Shown here: positions 36,502 through 44,199 of the stretch, piece after piece
How positions within the stretch are numbered: position 1 is the first letter of the stretch
Layout of the letters: each line of letters starts with the position of its first letter
Position numbers and translations under genes: made by a program
The notes under the pieces: generated by a model
Told to the model about the DNA's origin: nothing
Database searches by the model: none
The model's input: the letters and a program-made list of their open reading frames with translations, nothing else
DNA from: Pseudomonas sp. R5-89-07
GTDB taxonomy: Bacteria; Pseudomonadota; Gammaproteobacteria; Pseudomonadales; Pseudomonadaceae
NCBI RefSeq assembly: GCF_003851685.1
Contig: NZ_CP027727.1
Span: 4,154,001 to 4,218,000 of the forward strand
Reading direction: 5' to 3'
Length of the DNA stretch: 64,000 bases

Positions 36502-36525
36502 TGGCTACTGTCAAAGTTGACAGGT
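36502..36525. repeat. 24-bp repeat, copy 1, with palindromic core
   Basis: Identical over 24 bases to 36803-36826. The core CTGTCAAAGTTGACAG has 7-base perfect arms around AG. It lies about 75 bases upstream of the TTG-started cold-shock-like frame. Confidence 0.8.
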
Positions 36526-36559
36526 AGACGCGAGCGGCCGATGGATGCTAGTGAGGGGA

Positions 36560-36736
36560 TTATGTTTTCGGTTGTTTTTTTCGCTTGCGGGGTTTTCGCA
36601 AGGTGGGAGCGGCTGGCGGGACGTCACCGCACTTAGCGCCTGTCGACTGCACAGCGACCTCATTGCCATCACGGTCCCGGGCAATAAAGCCAATGCCCTT
36701 TACCGCATCGAACCACCTGACCGTAGCCCTATCCAT
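36560..36736 (-). CDS. Mini cold-shock-like protein with basic tail
   Basis: A 58-residue frame with a strong ribosome site (GGGAGG five bases before ATG). The N-terminal half ATVRWFDAVKGIGFIARD closely matches beta-strands 1-2 of a cold-shock domain, including the RNP1-like KGIGFI. The expected second half is absent. Instead the protein ends in a Pro/Lys/Arg tail (TLRKPRKRKKQPKT). It could be a single-stranded nucleic-acid binder or a truncated relic. The same 24-bp palindromic repeat lies 67 bases upstream, just after the flhB stop. Confidence 0.6.
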   Translation of the reverse strand: MDRATVRWFDAVKGIGFIARDRDGNEVAVQSTGAKCGDVPPAAPTLRKPRKRKKQPKT

Positions 36737-36802
36737 CACAGCCTCCCGAGCCGCGCATGGCTGCGCGGCTCATCGTTCTATCAGACAGTGAAGGCGGCGT
36801 AT

Positions 36803-36826
36803 TGGCTACTGTCAAAGTTGACAGGT
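36803..36826. repeat. 24-bp repeat, copy 2, with palindromic core
   Basis: Second exact copy of the repeat at 36502-36525. It lies 12 bases beyond the flhB stop codon and 67 bases before the mini cold-shock-like ATG. The same placement relative to both small genes suggests an operator or part of a duplicated promoter. Confidence 0.8.
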
Positions 36827-36837
36827 TAGACAGGCAT

Positions 36838-37974
36838 TTACGTGTCGCGACGCAAATCCGGCGGAATCGGCAGGTCCTTGAGCGGATCCGGGCGCTTGCC
36901 CTTGCCCGCGCGGTACTGGCGGATCTGATAGACGTAGGCCAATACCTGCGCCACGGCCAGGTACAGCCCGGCCGGGATTTCCTGGTCGAGGTCGGTGGAG
37001 TAGAAAATCGAGCGCGCCAGGGCCGGCGATTCCAGCAGCAGAATGTCGTTGGCCACGGCGATTTCGCGAATTTTCAGCGCGGTAAAGTCACTGCCCTTGG
37101 CCAGCAGCATGGGCGCGCCACCCTTCTCCGGGTCGTACTTGAGGGCGACGGCGTAGTGGGTCGGGTTGGTGATGATCACATCGGCATCGGGCACCGAGGC
37201 CATCATCTTGCGCTGAGACATTTCGCGCTGCAGTTGGCGGATGCGCTGCTTGACCTCTGGGCGCCCTTCCTGATCCTTGTGTTCGTCGCGCACTTCCTGC
37301 TTGGTCATCAGCAGTTTCTTGTGGCTTTCCCACAGCTGGATCGGCGCGTCTACCGCCGCAATGATGATCAGCCCGGCAGACATCCACAACGCACTCCACC
37401 CCACCACTTGCAGGCTATGGATAATCGCCGACTCCAGCGGTTCATGGGCGATGCGCAGCAAGTCGTCGATGTCGGATGACAACACCGACAACGCTACGAA
37501 CAGAATCAGAATGAATTTGGCCAGGGCCTTGAGCAGCTCCACCAGGGCCTTGGTGGAAAACATGCGCTTGAGCCCGGCCGCCGGATTCATGCGGCTGAAC
37601 TTGGGCGCCATGCTGCCGGCGGCAAACAGCCAGCCGCCGAGGGCGACCGGGCCGATCAGCGCGGCCAGCAATAATGTGATCAGAATCGGCTGCACCGCCA
37701 GGATCGCGATTTTTCCCGAGTGCAGCAGGTATTGCCCCATGGAATCAGGGTTGAGCAGTACCTCGCGGGGCAAACTGAAGTTGTGCTTCATCAGTTCCAG
37801 CAAGTCCAGCGCCAGGCCACCGCCGTAGATCAGCAGCGCGCCGGCACCGGCCATCATGGTCGCAACGGTATTGAGCTCTTTGGAGCGTGCGATCTCGCCC
37901 TTTTCCCTGGAGTCCTTTTTACGTTTCTCCGTGGGGTCTTCTGTTTTGTCCTGACCGCTCTCGCTCTCGGCCAT
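36838..37974 (-). CDS. flhB: Flagellar export switch protein FlhB
   Basis: A 378-residue inner-membrane export component. The N-terminus is charged (MAESESGQDKTEDPTEKRKKD split by the usual DPT motif). Four membrane helices span about residues 35-210. The cytoplasmic domain contains the self-cleaving NPTH site (Asn270), which switches export from rod/hook to filament substrates. It overlaps no gene and ends just before the palindromic repeat. It follows fliR in the fliLMNOPQR-flhB operon. Confidence 0.95.
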   Translation of the reverse strand: MAESESGQDKTEDPTEKRKKDSREKGEIARSKELNTVATMMAGAGALLIYGGGLALDLLELMKHNFSLPREVLLNPDSMGQYLLHSGKIAILAVQPILITLLLAALIGPVALGGWLFAAGSMAPKFSRMNPAAGLKRMFSTKALVELLKALAKFILILFVALSVLSSDIDDLLRIAHEPLESAIIHSLQVVGWSALWMSAGLIIIAAVDAPIQLWESHKKLLMTKQEVRDEHKDQEGRPEVKQRIRQLQREMSQRKMMASVPDADVIITNPTHYAVALKYDPEKGGAPMLLAKGSDFTALKIREIAVANDILLLESPALARSIFYSTDLDQEIPAGLYLAVAQVLAYVYQIRQYRAGKGKRPDPLKDLPIPPDLRRDT

Positions 37975-37977
37975 GGC

Positions 37978-38763
37978 TCAGCGCGCCCGTGCCAAGTCAC
38001 GTAGGAACTGCAGGGCGTCGGTCGCCAGCGGTTGATACTGATTGAGAATGTCAGCCAGGCCGATCCAGAAAATCCCCATGCCCAACACCAGAGTCAATGG
38101 GAAGCCAATCGAGAAGATGTTCAGTTGCGGCGCCGCACGGGTCATCACGCCAAACGCGATGTTGACCACCAGCAGCGCAGTGATCGCCGGCAACACCAGC
38201 AGCAAGGACGCGCCCAATACCCAGCCGAGGCGCCCGACCACTTCCCAGAAATGGTTGACCACCAGTCCCGAGCCGACCGGCAAGGTGGTGAAGCTTTCGG
38301 TCAGCACCTCGAACGCCACCAGATGGCCGTTCATGGCCAGGAACAGCAAGGTCACCAGCATGGTCAGGAACTGCCCGATCACCGCCGCCGACACACCGTT
38401 GGTGGGGTCGACCATGGACGCGAAGCCCATGCCCATCTGCACCGAAATGATTTGCCCGGCGACCACGAACGCCTGGAAAAACAGGCTCAGGGAAAAGCCC
38501 AGCATGGCGCCGATCAGGACCTGTTCGGCGATCAGCAGCAGCGCGCTGAGGTCGAGCGCGTTGACCGGGGGCATCGGCGGCAGGCCCGGCACGATGACGA
38601 CGGTAATCGCGACCGCAAAATACAGCCGCACACGCCGCGGTACCAGGGTGGTGCCGAACACCGGCATGGCCATCAACATGGCCGTGACGCGAAACAGCGG
38701 CAGGATGAACGAGGCCACCCAGGTACTGATCTGGGTGTCGGTCAAGGCCAGTAACGATTGCAT
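37978..38763 (-). CDS. fliR: Flagellar export gate protein FliR
   Basis: A 261-residue polytopic membrane protein with about six hydrophobic segments. Typical FliR stretches are FILPLFRVTAMLMAMPVFG, FVVAGQIISVQMGMGFASMVDP and GFPLTLVLGM. It lies three bases from flhB and four from fliQ, indicating one operon. Confidence 0.94.
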   Translation of the reverse strand: MQSLLALTDTQISTWVASFILPLFRVTAMLMAMPVFGTTLVPRRVRLYFAVAITVVIVPGLPPMPPVNALDLSALLLIAEQVLIGAMLGFSLSLFFQAFVVAGQIISVQMGMGFASMVDPTNGVSAAVIGQFLTMLVTLLFLAMNGHLVAFEVLTESFTTLPVGSGLVVNHFWEVVGRLGWVLGASLLLVLPAITALLVVNIAFGVMTRAAPQLNIFSIGFPLTLVLGMGIFWIGLADILNQYQPLATDALQFLRDLARAR

Positions 38764-38767
38764 CGGC

Positions 38768-39037
38768 TCAGCCGATCAACTGCGGAATACTGCCGTACAG
38801 CTGCAGGATGTATTCCATGAAGGTTTGCACCAGCCACGGGCCGGCGACGATCAACGTGATCAGCATAACCAGCAGGCGCGGCAGGAAGCTCAGGGTCTGC
38901 TCGTTGATCTGGGTGGCCGCCTGGAACATCGCCACCAGCAGGCCGACCAGCAGGCTCGGCACCACCAGCACGGCGACCATCACGGTGGTCAGCCACAGCG
39001 CTTCACGGAACAGGTCGACGGCAACTTCTGGGGTCAT
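38768..39037 (-). CDS. fliQ: Flagellar export gate protein FliQ
   Basis: An 89-residue protein with two membrane helices (LWLTTVMVAVLVVPSLLVGLLV in part, and LLVMLITLIVAGPWLVQ) and the conserved FQAATQINEQTLSFLP loop. Standard length and position between fliP and fliR. Confidence 0.94.
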   Translation of the reverse strand: MTPEVAVDLFREALWLTTVMVAVLVVPSLLVGLLVAMFQAATQINEQTLSFLPRLLVMLITLIVAGPWLVQTFMEYILQLYGSIPQLIG

Positions 39038-39041
39038 GGCG

Positions 39042-39785
39042 CTATACCCCTCCGAAACTGCCGGCCAGGGTGCCGATAATCAGCGCCCAGCCGTCCACCA
39101 GCACAAACAGCATGATCTTGAACGGCAACGAGATGATCAGCGGCGACAGCATCATCATGCCCATCGCCATCAGCACGCTCGCCACCACCAGGTCGATGAT
39201 CAGGAACGGGATGAAAATCATGAAGCCGATCTGGAACGCGGTCTTCAATTCCGAGGTGACGAAGGCCGGTACCAGGATGGTCAGCGGGGCCTGGTCCGGC
39301 GTGGCGATGTCGGTGCGCTTGGACAGGCGCATGAACAGCTCTAGGTCGCTGGAGCGGGTCTGCGACAGCATGAAGTCCTTGATCGGGCCCTGGGCCTTGT
39401 CGATGGCGTCCTGGGCGGTCATTTTTTCCGCCAGGTAGGGTTGCAGGGCTTGCTGGTTCACCTTGTCGAACACCGGCGCCATGATGAACAGCGTCAAGAA
39501 CAACGCCATGCCGGTCAGGATCTGGTTCGACGGCGTCTGTTGCAGGCCCAGCGCCTGGCGCAGGATCGAGAACACAATGATGATCCGCGTGAAGCTGGTC
39601 ATCAGCATGACGAACGCCGGGATAAAACTCAGCGCGGTCATGATCAGCAGGATCTGCAGGCTGACCGAATATTCCTGCGCCCCGGCCGCATTGGTGCCCA
39701 GGGTAATCGCCGGGATCGACAACGGGTCGGCGCCCAGCGCCATCGGCGCGGCCAGCAACAGCATGAGCGTCAGGAACACGCGCAT
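39042..39785 (-). CDS. fliP: Flagellar export gate protein FliP
   Basis: A 247-residue protein with a cleavable signal peptide ([20 protein letters not shown]) and four further membrane segments. Family motifs include [24 protein letters not shown] split over residues about 60-85, [22 protein letters not shown] and [16 protein letters not shown]. It overlaps the fliO stop by one base. Confidence 0.95.
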   Translation of the reverse strand: MRVFLTLMLLLAAPMALGADPLSIPAITLGTNAAGAQEYSVSLQILLIMTALSFIPAFVMLMTSFTRIIIVFSILRQALGLQQTPSNQILTGMALFLTLFIMAPVFDKVNQQALQPYLAEKMTAQDAIDKAQGPIKDFMLSQTRSSDLELFMRLSKRTDIATPDQAPLTILVPAFVTSELKTAFQIGFMIFIPFLIIDLVVASVLMAMGMMMLSPLIISLPFKIMLFVLVDGWALIIGTLAGSFGGV

Positions 39786-40219
39786 TACTTCTTATCCTTC
39801 TGATCCTTGCCCAGCAACTCCATCAGGCGCTGGGCGAATTCTGGCGTGGCGGCCTCGGTCTTGGCCGCGTCCACCGGTGTCTTGAGTACGTGCAGCGGGG
39901 TAATGCGGCCGGGGGTGAGACCGAGCAGGATCTGCTCCTCACCCACCTGCACCAGCACCAGGCGATCACGCGGGCCCAGGGCGCGCGAGCCGATCATCTC
40001 GATGACCTGGGCGTTGCCCGGGCCGATACGCTGCACGCGGCGCATCAACCAGGCCAGTACGAAAATCAGGCCGACCACCAGCAACAGGCCGAGCATCAGT
40101 TGCGTCAATTGCCCGCCGACGCTGCCCACCGCGGGGGCCGCAGCCGCTTGCGCGACCGGTTCAGCCGCCAGGGCGCTCAATGGCAGCGCCAGCATCAGTC
40201 CCGCCAGCGAATACTTCAT
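39785..40219 (-). CDS. fliO: Flagellar export chaperone-like protein FliO
   Basis: A 144-residue protein with a signal-like N-terminus, a membrane helix ([21 protein letters not shown]) and a cytoplasmic domain with [23 protein letters not shown]. FliO helps assemble the FliP/FliR core. The start lies one base after the fliN stop. Confidence 0.92.
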   Translation of the reverse strand: MKYSLAGLMLALPLSALAAEPVAQAAAAPAVGSVGGQLTQLMLGLLLVVGLIFVLAWLMRRVQRIGPGNAQVIEMIGSRALGPRDRLVLVQVGEEQILLGLTPGRITPLHVLKTPVDAAKTEAATPEFAQRLMELLGKDQKDKK

Positions 40220-40220
40220 T

Positions 40221-40688
40221 TCAGCGCAACTTCTTGATGCGTTCGCTCGGGCTGATCACGTCCGTCAGGCGAATGCCGAACTTCTCGTTGACCACCACCA
40301 CCTCGCCATGGGCGATCAGCGTGCCGTTGACCAGCACGTCCAGCGGCTCGCCGGCCAGGCGGTCGAGCTCGATCACCGAGCCCTGGTTGAGCTGCAGCAG
40401 GTTACGGATGTTGATCTCGGTGCTGCCCACTTCCATGGAAATCGACACCGGAATATCCAGGATCACATCCAGGTTAGGGCCGTCGAGGCTCACCGGGTCG
40501 TTGTTTTTCGGCACGCTGCCGAATTCTTCCATCGGCAGGCGCTTGCCGGCCGGCGCAGAGGCGGCGTCGGCGGCCAGCAGCGCGTCGATGTCGTCCTGGC
40601 CGACATCGCCGGTTTCTTCCAGGGCCGCTGCCCACTCGTCAGCCAGGGCCTGGTCTTCGGCGGAAGTGTTTTCGTGTTCGGTAGCCAT
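40221..40688 (-). CDS. fliN: Flagellar motor switch protein FliN
   Basis: A 155-residue protein with an acidic N-terminal region and a C-terminal SpoA domain: DIPVSISMEVGSTEINIRNLLQL in part, then ELDRLAGEPLDVLVNGTLIAHGEVVVVNEKFGIRL. FliN forms the lower C-ring with FliM and binds export complexes. The ATG at 40688 with GAGGA upstream is preferred over an in-frame extension. Confidence 0.94.
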   Translation of the reverse strand: MATEHENTSAEDQALADEWAAALEETGDVGQDDIDALLAADAASAPAGKRLPMEEFGSVPKNNDPVSLDGPNLDVILDIPVSISMEVGSTEINIRNLLQLNQGSVIELDRLAGEPLDVLVNGTLIAHGEVVVVNEKFGIRLTDVISPSERIKKLR

Positions 40689-40744
40689 TACATGTCCTCG
40701 GCGCAGCAAACAATCAGAAATAGGGGATGCATCATGGGGTTGGG

Positions 40745-41713
40745 TCAGCGTCGGTTGATCGGCTCAATCACTTGCAACGCCAGGTTGCCCTTGTGGGAAC
40801 CGAGCTTGACCTTGAACGACGGCACACCGTTGGCGCGCATGATCAGTTCTTCTGGCAACTCGACCGGGATCACATCTCCCGGCTGCATGTGCAGAATGTC
40901 GCGCAGGCGCAGCTGGCGACGGGCCACGGTGGCGCTCAGGGGCACGTCGACGTCCAGCAGGTCTTCGCGCAAAGCCTTGACCCAGCGTTCGTCCTGGTCG
41001 TCGAGGTCGGATTGGAAACCGGCATCGAGCATTTCGCGCACCGGCTCGATCATCGAATACGGCATGGTCACGTGCAGGTCGCCGCCACCGCCATCGAGTT
41101 CGATGTGGAAGGTCGACACCACAATGGCTTCGCTCGGCCCGACGATGTTGGCCATGGCCGGGTTCACTTCCGAGTTGATGTACTCGAAATTGACTTCCAT
41201 GATCGCCTGCCAGGCTTCCTTCAAGTCAATGAAGGCCTGCTCCAGCACCATGCGTACCACGCGCAGTTCGGTGGGGGTGAATTCGCGGCCTTCGATCTTG
41301 GCGTGACGGCCGTCGCCGCCGAAGAAGTTGTCCACCAGTTTGAACACCAGCTTGGCGTCGAGGATGAACAGCGCGGTGCCGCGTAACGGCTTGATCTTGA
41401 CCAGGTTGAGGCTGGTGGGTACGTACAGCGAGTGCACGTATTCACCGAACTTCATCACCTGCACGCCGCCCACCGCCACGTCCGCCGAACGGCGCAGCAT
41501 GTTGAACATGCTGATGCGGGTGTAACGGGCGAAACGTTCGTTGATCATTTCCAGGGTCGGCATGCGTCCACGGACGATGCGATCCTGGCTGGTCAGGTCG
41601 TAACTTTTGACGCTGCCGGGCTCGGCAGCCATTTCGGTCTGTACCAGACCGTCGTCGACGCCATGCAACAGCGCGTCGATTTCATCCTGGGACAGCAGGT
41701 CTTGCACGGCCAT
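40745..41713 (-). CDS. fliM: Flagellar motor switch protein FliM
   Basis: A 322-residue protein. The N-terminal CheY-binding segment is LLSQDEIDALLHGV. The CheC-like middle domain includes RTRISMFNML-type residues (ARYTRISMFNMLRRSADV) and VVRMVLEQAFIDLKEAW. A C-terminal SpoA domain follows. It connects CheY-P to rotor switching. Confidence 0.95.
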   Translation of the reverse strand: MAVQDLLSQDEIDALLHGVDDGLVQTEMAAEPGSVKSYDLTSQDRIVRGRMPTLEMINERFARYTRISMFNMLRRSADVAVGGVQVMKFGEYVHSLYVPTSLNLVKIKPLRGTALFILDAKLVFKLVDNFFGGDGRHAKIEGREFTPTELRVVRMVLEQAFIDLKEAWQAIMEVNFEYINSEVNPAMANIVGPSEAIVVSTFHIELDGGGGDLHVTMPYSMIEPVREMLDAGFQSDLDDQDERWVKALREDLLDVDVPLSATVARRQLRLRDILHMQPGDVIPVELPEELIMRANGVPSFKVKLGSHKGNLALQVIEPINRR

Positions 41714-41722
41714 GTCGTGGTC

Positions 41723-42223
41723 CTACTGCAATACGAAGTTAGTGAAGAGCGCCTGCTCGACCACGACTTTGCCGAGCTCTTTCTGGGCCACTTCCTGCAC
41801 GCTGGCAGTGACCTTCTGGCGCAGCATTTCCTGGCCCACCGGAGTGGCCAGGCTGTCGAAGCTCTGCCCGGAGAACAGCATCACCAGGTTGTTGCGGATC
41901 ACCGGCATGTGCACCTTGAGCGCGTCCAGGTCCGCCTGGTTGCGCGCCAGCAAGGTGATGCTCACCTGCAAATAGCGCTGGCGACCATTCTGATTGTAGT
42001 TGGCGACAAACGCCGGAAGCATCGGCTCGAAGATTGCCGGTTGCTTGACGTTAGTGGCGGTCTCGGCGGCGGGGGCCGGCTTGCTGGCGCTGCTGTGCAT
42101 GATGTACCAGGTGCCGCCAACCGAGGCGCCAATGGCCAGGAGCAGGCCCAGCACAATCAGCAGGATCAGCTTGAGCTTGCCTTTGCCTGCGGGGGGAGTT
42201 GCTGCGTCGTCGCTCTTCGCCAT
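41723..42223 (-). CDS. fliL: Flagellar stator-associated protein FliL
   Basis: A 166-residue single-pass protein. A charged N-terminus precedes a membrane helix (LILLIVLGLLLAIGASVGGTW), and the periplasmic domain ends with VVEQALFTNFVLQ, typical of FliL. First gene of fliLMNOPQR-flhB; a good sigma-54 element lies about 50 bases upstream. Confidence 0.94.
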   Translation of the reverse strand: MAKSDDAATPPAGKGKLKLILLIVLGLLLAIGASVGGTWYIMHSSASKPAPAAETATNVKQPAIFEPMLPAFVANYNQNGRQRYLQVSITLLARNQADLDALKVHMPVIRNNLVMLFSGQSFDSLATPVGQEMLRQKVTASVQEVAQKELGKVVVEQALFTNFVLQ

Positions 42224-42273
42224 GCCAATAATCCGTCACTATTCTGGGATTCATAGATCTACGCAAAGGCAAG

Positions 42274-42289
42274 AGCAAGTGTTATGCCA
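42274..42289 (-). promoter_or_regulatory. Sigma-54 promoter of the fliL operon
   Basis: On the minus strand TGGCATA-ACAC-TTGCT matches the -24/-12 consensus (TGGCACG-N4-TTGCW) closely. It lies about 50 bases before fliL. FleQ- or FleR-dependent activation is expected. Confidence 0.8.
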
Positions 42290-42323
42290 GAGTTGTCTGG
42301 CATCAGGGCAACACAAATCAAAT

Positions 42324-42410
42324 GTGGAAGGGGGCTTGCTCCCGATAGCAGTGTGTCAGTCAACAAATCTGTTGCTGATACATCGCAATCGGGGGCAAGC
42401 CCCCTCCCAC
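42324..42410. repeat. REPIN between fliK and fliL
   Basis: Inverted pair of the GTGGGAGGGGGCTTGCCCCC family, the left arm slightly diverged (GTGGAAGGGGGCTTGCTCCC). It lies between the fliK stop and the fliL promoter. Confidence 0.86.
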
Positions 42411-42434
42411 ATTTGGAGCTCGGTTCGGCTTGGG

Positions 42435-43721
42435 TCAGGCGTAATAGTCGACGGCGCTGGAGCCGATCACGCTGCTCACCACTGGCGCGACGGCGGCCGC
42501 CACGTCGACAGGGTCGGCGCCGTCGCCAGCGCTACTGCGACCGCCACTTACGCTCCGCGCCTGGCTTTGCTGTTGCTGCTGCTCCTGGCCCCGGGACTGG
42601 TCCGACACATTTACATCCACCTGGCCCATGCCCTGCTGGGCGAACATTTCGCGCAGGCGGCCAGACTGGCTTTCCAGCGCTTCACGCACCACCGCATGGC
42701 CGCTCATGAAACTCACCTGGGCCTGCTGGTCGGGCGTCATGTTGACCTTGATATCCAGACGCCCGAGTTCAGCCGGCTGCAGCTGGATTTCGGCTGACTT
42801 GAGGTTGGCGCTGGAGAGGTACATGACGCGGTTGACCACTTCCTCGGTCCAGCCGCTCTGGTGCATGGCCAGCGGGGCGTTGATCACCGGCGGCAAGGCA
42901 TTGGCGGTTTTCGGCGTGGCGGCTTGGGTCAGCGCGGCCAGGCGATTGGCGAAGTCATCCACACGGGTGTCGCTGCTGGCGTCTTTCAAATCCTTGAGAC
43001 CGTCATCGATCAGCGCGCCGAAGGCTTTGTCGCCGCCCTGGTCAGTGCTGTCCTTGGTGGCTTGTTGATCGACCAGGGTGACCAGGCCCGCCGCGAAGTT
43101 CTGTGCGGCGCTCGGCTGATCCAGCGATGGGATTGGCGCAGCTTTCTGCGGCGTCTGGCTGCTGGCCGACACATGACCGCCCTGCTCCATCGCCAGGCGC
43201 ACGGCGGGCACCGCGTCCAGGGGATCGGCTTGCGGGTCGAAGACCGGTGGTTTGGCCTCGTCGATCACTGCGACAGGGGCGGCAGCGACCGGTTGGGGCT
43301 TGTCATCCGCCACGACTGCCGCAGGCGCTGGGGGCTCTACCGGAACGGCGACGGGCATGACCGCAGCGATCAACGCGGGATCAACCGGCGGGTCTGCCGG
43401 CGGCTGTTGCGCCAGCGACGGATCAGTGGGCGTATCGTCGGCGCCCTCGTCGGCCTCGGCCGGCTTGGCAGGCAAGGGATTGCCGCTATCGGCAACCGCT
43501 GGGGTGCTGGCGGCAGATTTGTCGTCCCCCGCTGTCGGCGTCGATTTGGCCGGGGTGTCGCTGGTTTTCGACGCCGGTTTGGCGCCTTGGTTGGCGAACA
43601 CTTGAGCGAAGCCAGGGCCCTTGTCCCGTGGGTCCGCTGCCGCTGGCGCAGGGCTGGCGGCAGGCGCTTGAGGCTTGGCCGCAGGGGCAGCCTGAAGGAG
43701 CGAATTGGGGGCGACTGGCAT
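42435..43721 (-). CDS. fliK: Flagellar hook-length control protein FliK
   Basis: A 428-residue secreted ruler protein. The long N-terminal part is low-complexity, rich in Ala, Pro and Asp. The C-terminal domain carries VMYLSSANLKSAEIQLQPAELGRLDIKVNM in two blocks and HAVVREALESQSGRLREMF, the export-switching region. A Gln-rich stretch (QEQQQQQS) precedes the end. I chose the ATG at 43721. A sigma-54 element lies about 50 bases upstream, so fliK can be transcribed on its own. Confidence 0.9.
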   Translation of the reverse strand: MPVAPNSLLQAAPAAKPQAPAASPAPAAADPRDKGPGFAQVFANQGAKPASKTSDTPAKSTPTAGDDKSAASTPAVADSGNPLPAKPAEADEGADDTPTDPSLAQQPPADPPVDPALIAAVMPVAVPVEPPAPAAVVADDKPQPVAAAPVAVIDEAKPPVFDPQADPLDAVPAVRLAMEQGGHVSASSQTPQKAAPIPSLDQPSAAQNFAAGLVTLVDQQATKDSTDQGGDKAFGALIDDGLKDLKDASSDTRVDDFANRLAALTQAATPKTANALPPVINAPLAMHQSGWTEEVVNRVMYLSSANLKSAEIQLQPAELGRLDIKVNMTPDQQAQVSFMSGHAVVREALESQSGRLREMFAQQGMGQVDVNVSDQSRGQEQQQQQSQARSVSGGRSSAGDGADPVDVAAAVAPVVSSVIGSSAVDYYA

Positions 43722-43771
43722 AGGTAAAGGTCTCCACTGCATGGGATCGGGGATGCAGTATCCAGAGCTAC

Positions 43772-43787
43772 AGCAAGAGTCGGGCCA
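43772..43787 (-). promoter_or_regulatory. Sigma-54 promoter of fliK
   Basis: On the minus strand TGGCCCG-ACTC-TTGCT matches the -24/-12 consensus. It lies about 50 bases before the fliK ATG. Confidence 0.78.
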
Positions 43788-43824
43788 AGTCACCCGAGAT
43801 CGATAAATCACGGCTCAACGCGAT

Positions 43825-44169
43825 TCAGAGACTGAAGCGCTCCCGCTCCGATTCATACAACGGCCGAACCAATGCAAACTCATGATCAATCTGATCGACC
43901 AGGGCGCCAAGGTCCGCGGTCGCCCCAACGGACTCCACTTCCAGGCGCTGACACAACTGCGCCAATCGCACCGCCCCCAGGTTGCCGCTGCTGCCCTTGA
44001 AGCTATGCGCTATGCGCCCGAGCGCCTTGGCGTCATCGCGTGCCTTGCGCAACGCGGTGACGCGTTCTTCAGAATCATGCAGGAAGGTTTCCAGCAATCG
44101 CGGGTATTCGGCCTCCATCACTTCCTGCAAGCCCGACAACACGTTGGGGTCCAGATGAATCTCAGCCAC
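43825..44169 (-). CDS. hptB: Histidine phosphotransfer protein HptB
   Basis: A 114-residue free-standing Hpt domain with phospho-accepting His55 in IAHSFKGSSGNLGA. It starts 30 bases after the HsbR gene. In P. aeruginosa HptB passes phosphate from hybrid kinases to the response regulator HsbR, controlling HsbA. The same three genes are contiguous here, so the name rests on family plus order. Confidence 0.87.
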   Translation of the reverse strand: MAEIHLDPNVLSGLQEVMEAEYPRLLETFLHDSEERVTALRKARDDAKALGRIAHSFKGSSGNLGAVRLAQLCQRLEVESVGATADLGALVDQIDHEFALVRPLYESERERFSL

Positions 44170-44199
44170 TTGCTCGCTCCTTGATCAAGAATCGGCGGA

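Noticed and set aside
36545..36829. Rightward 94-codon frame over the cold-shock-like cassette
   Set aside because: The opposite strand has the cold-shock motif, a strong ribosome site and the same direction as the neighbouring genes.
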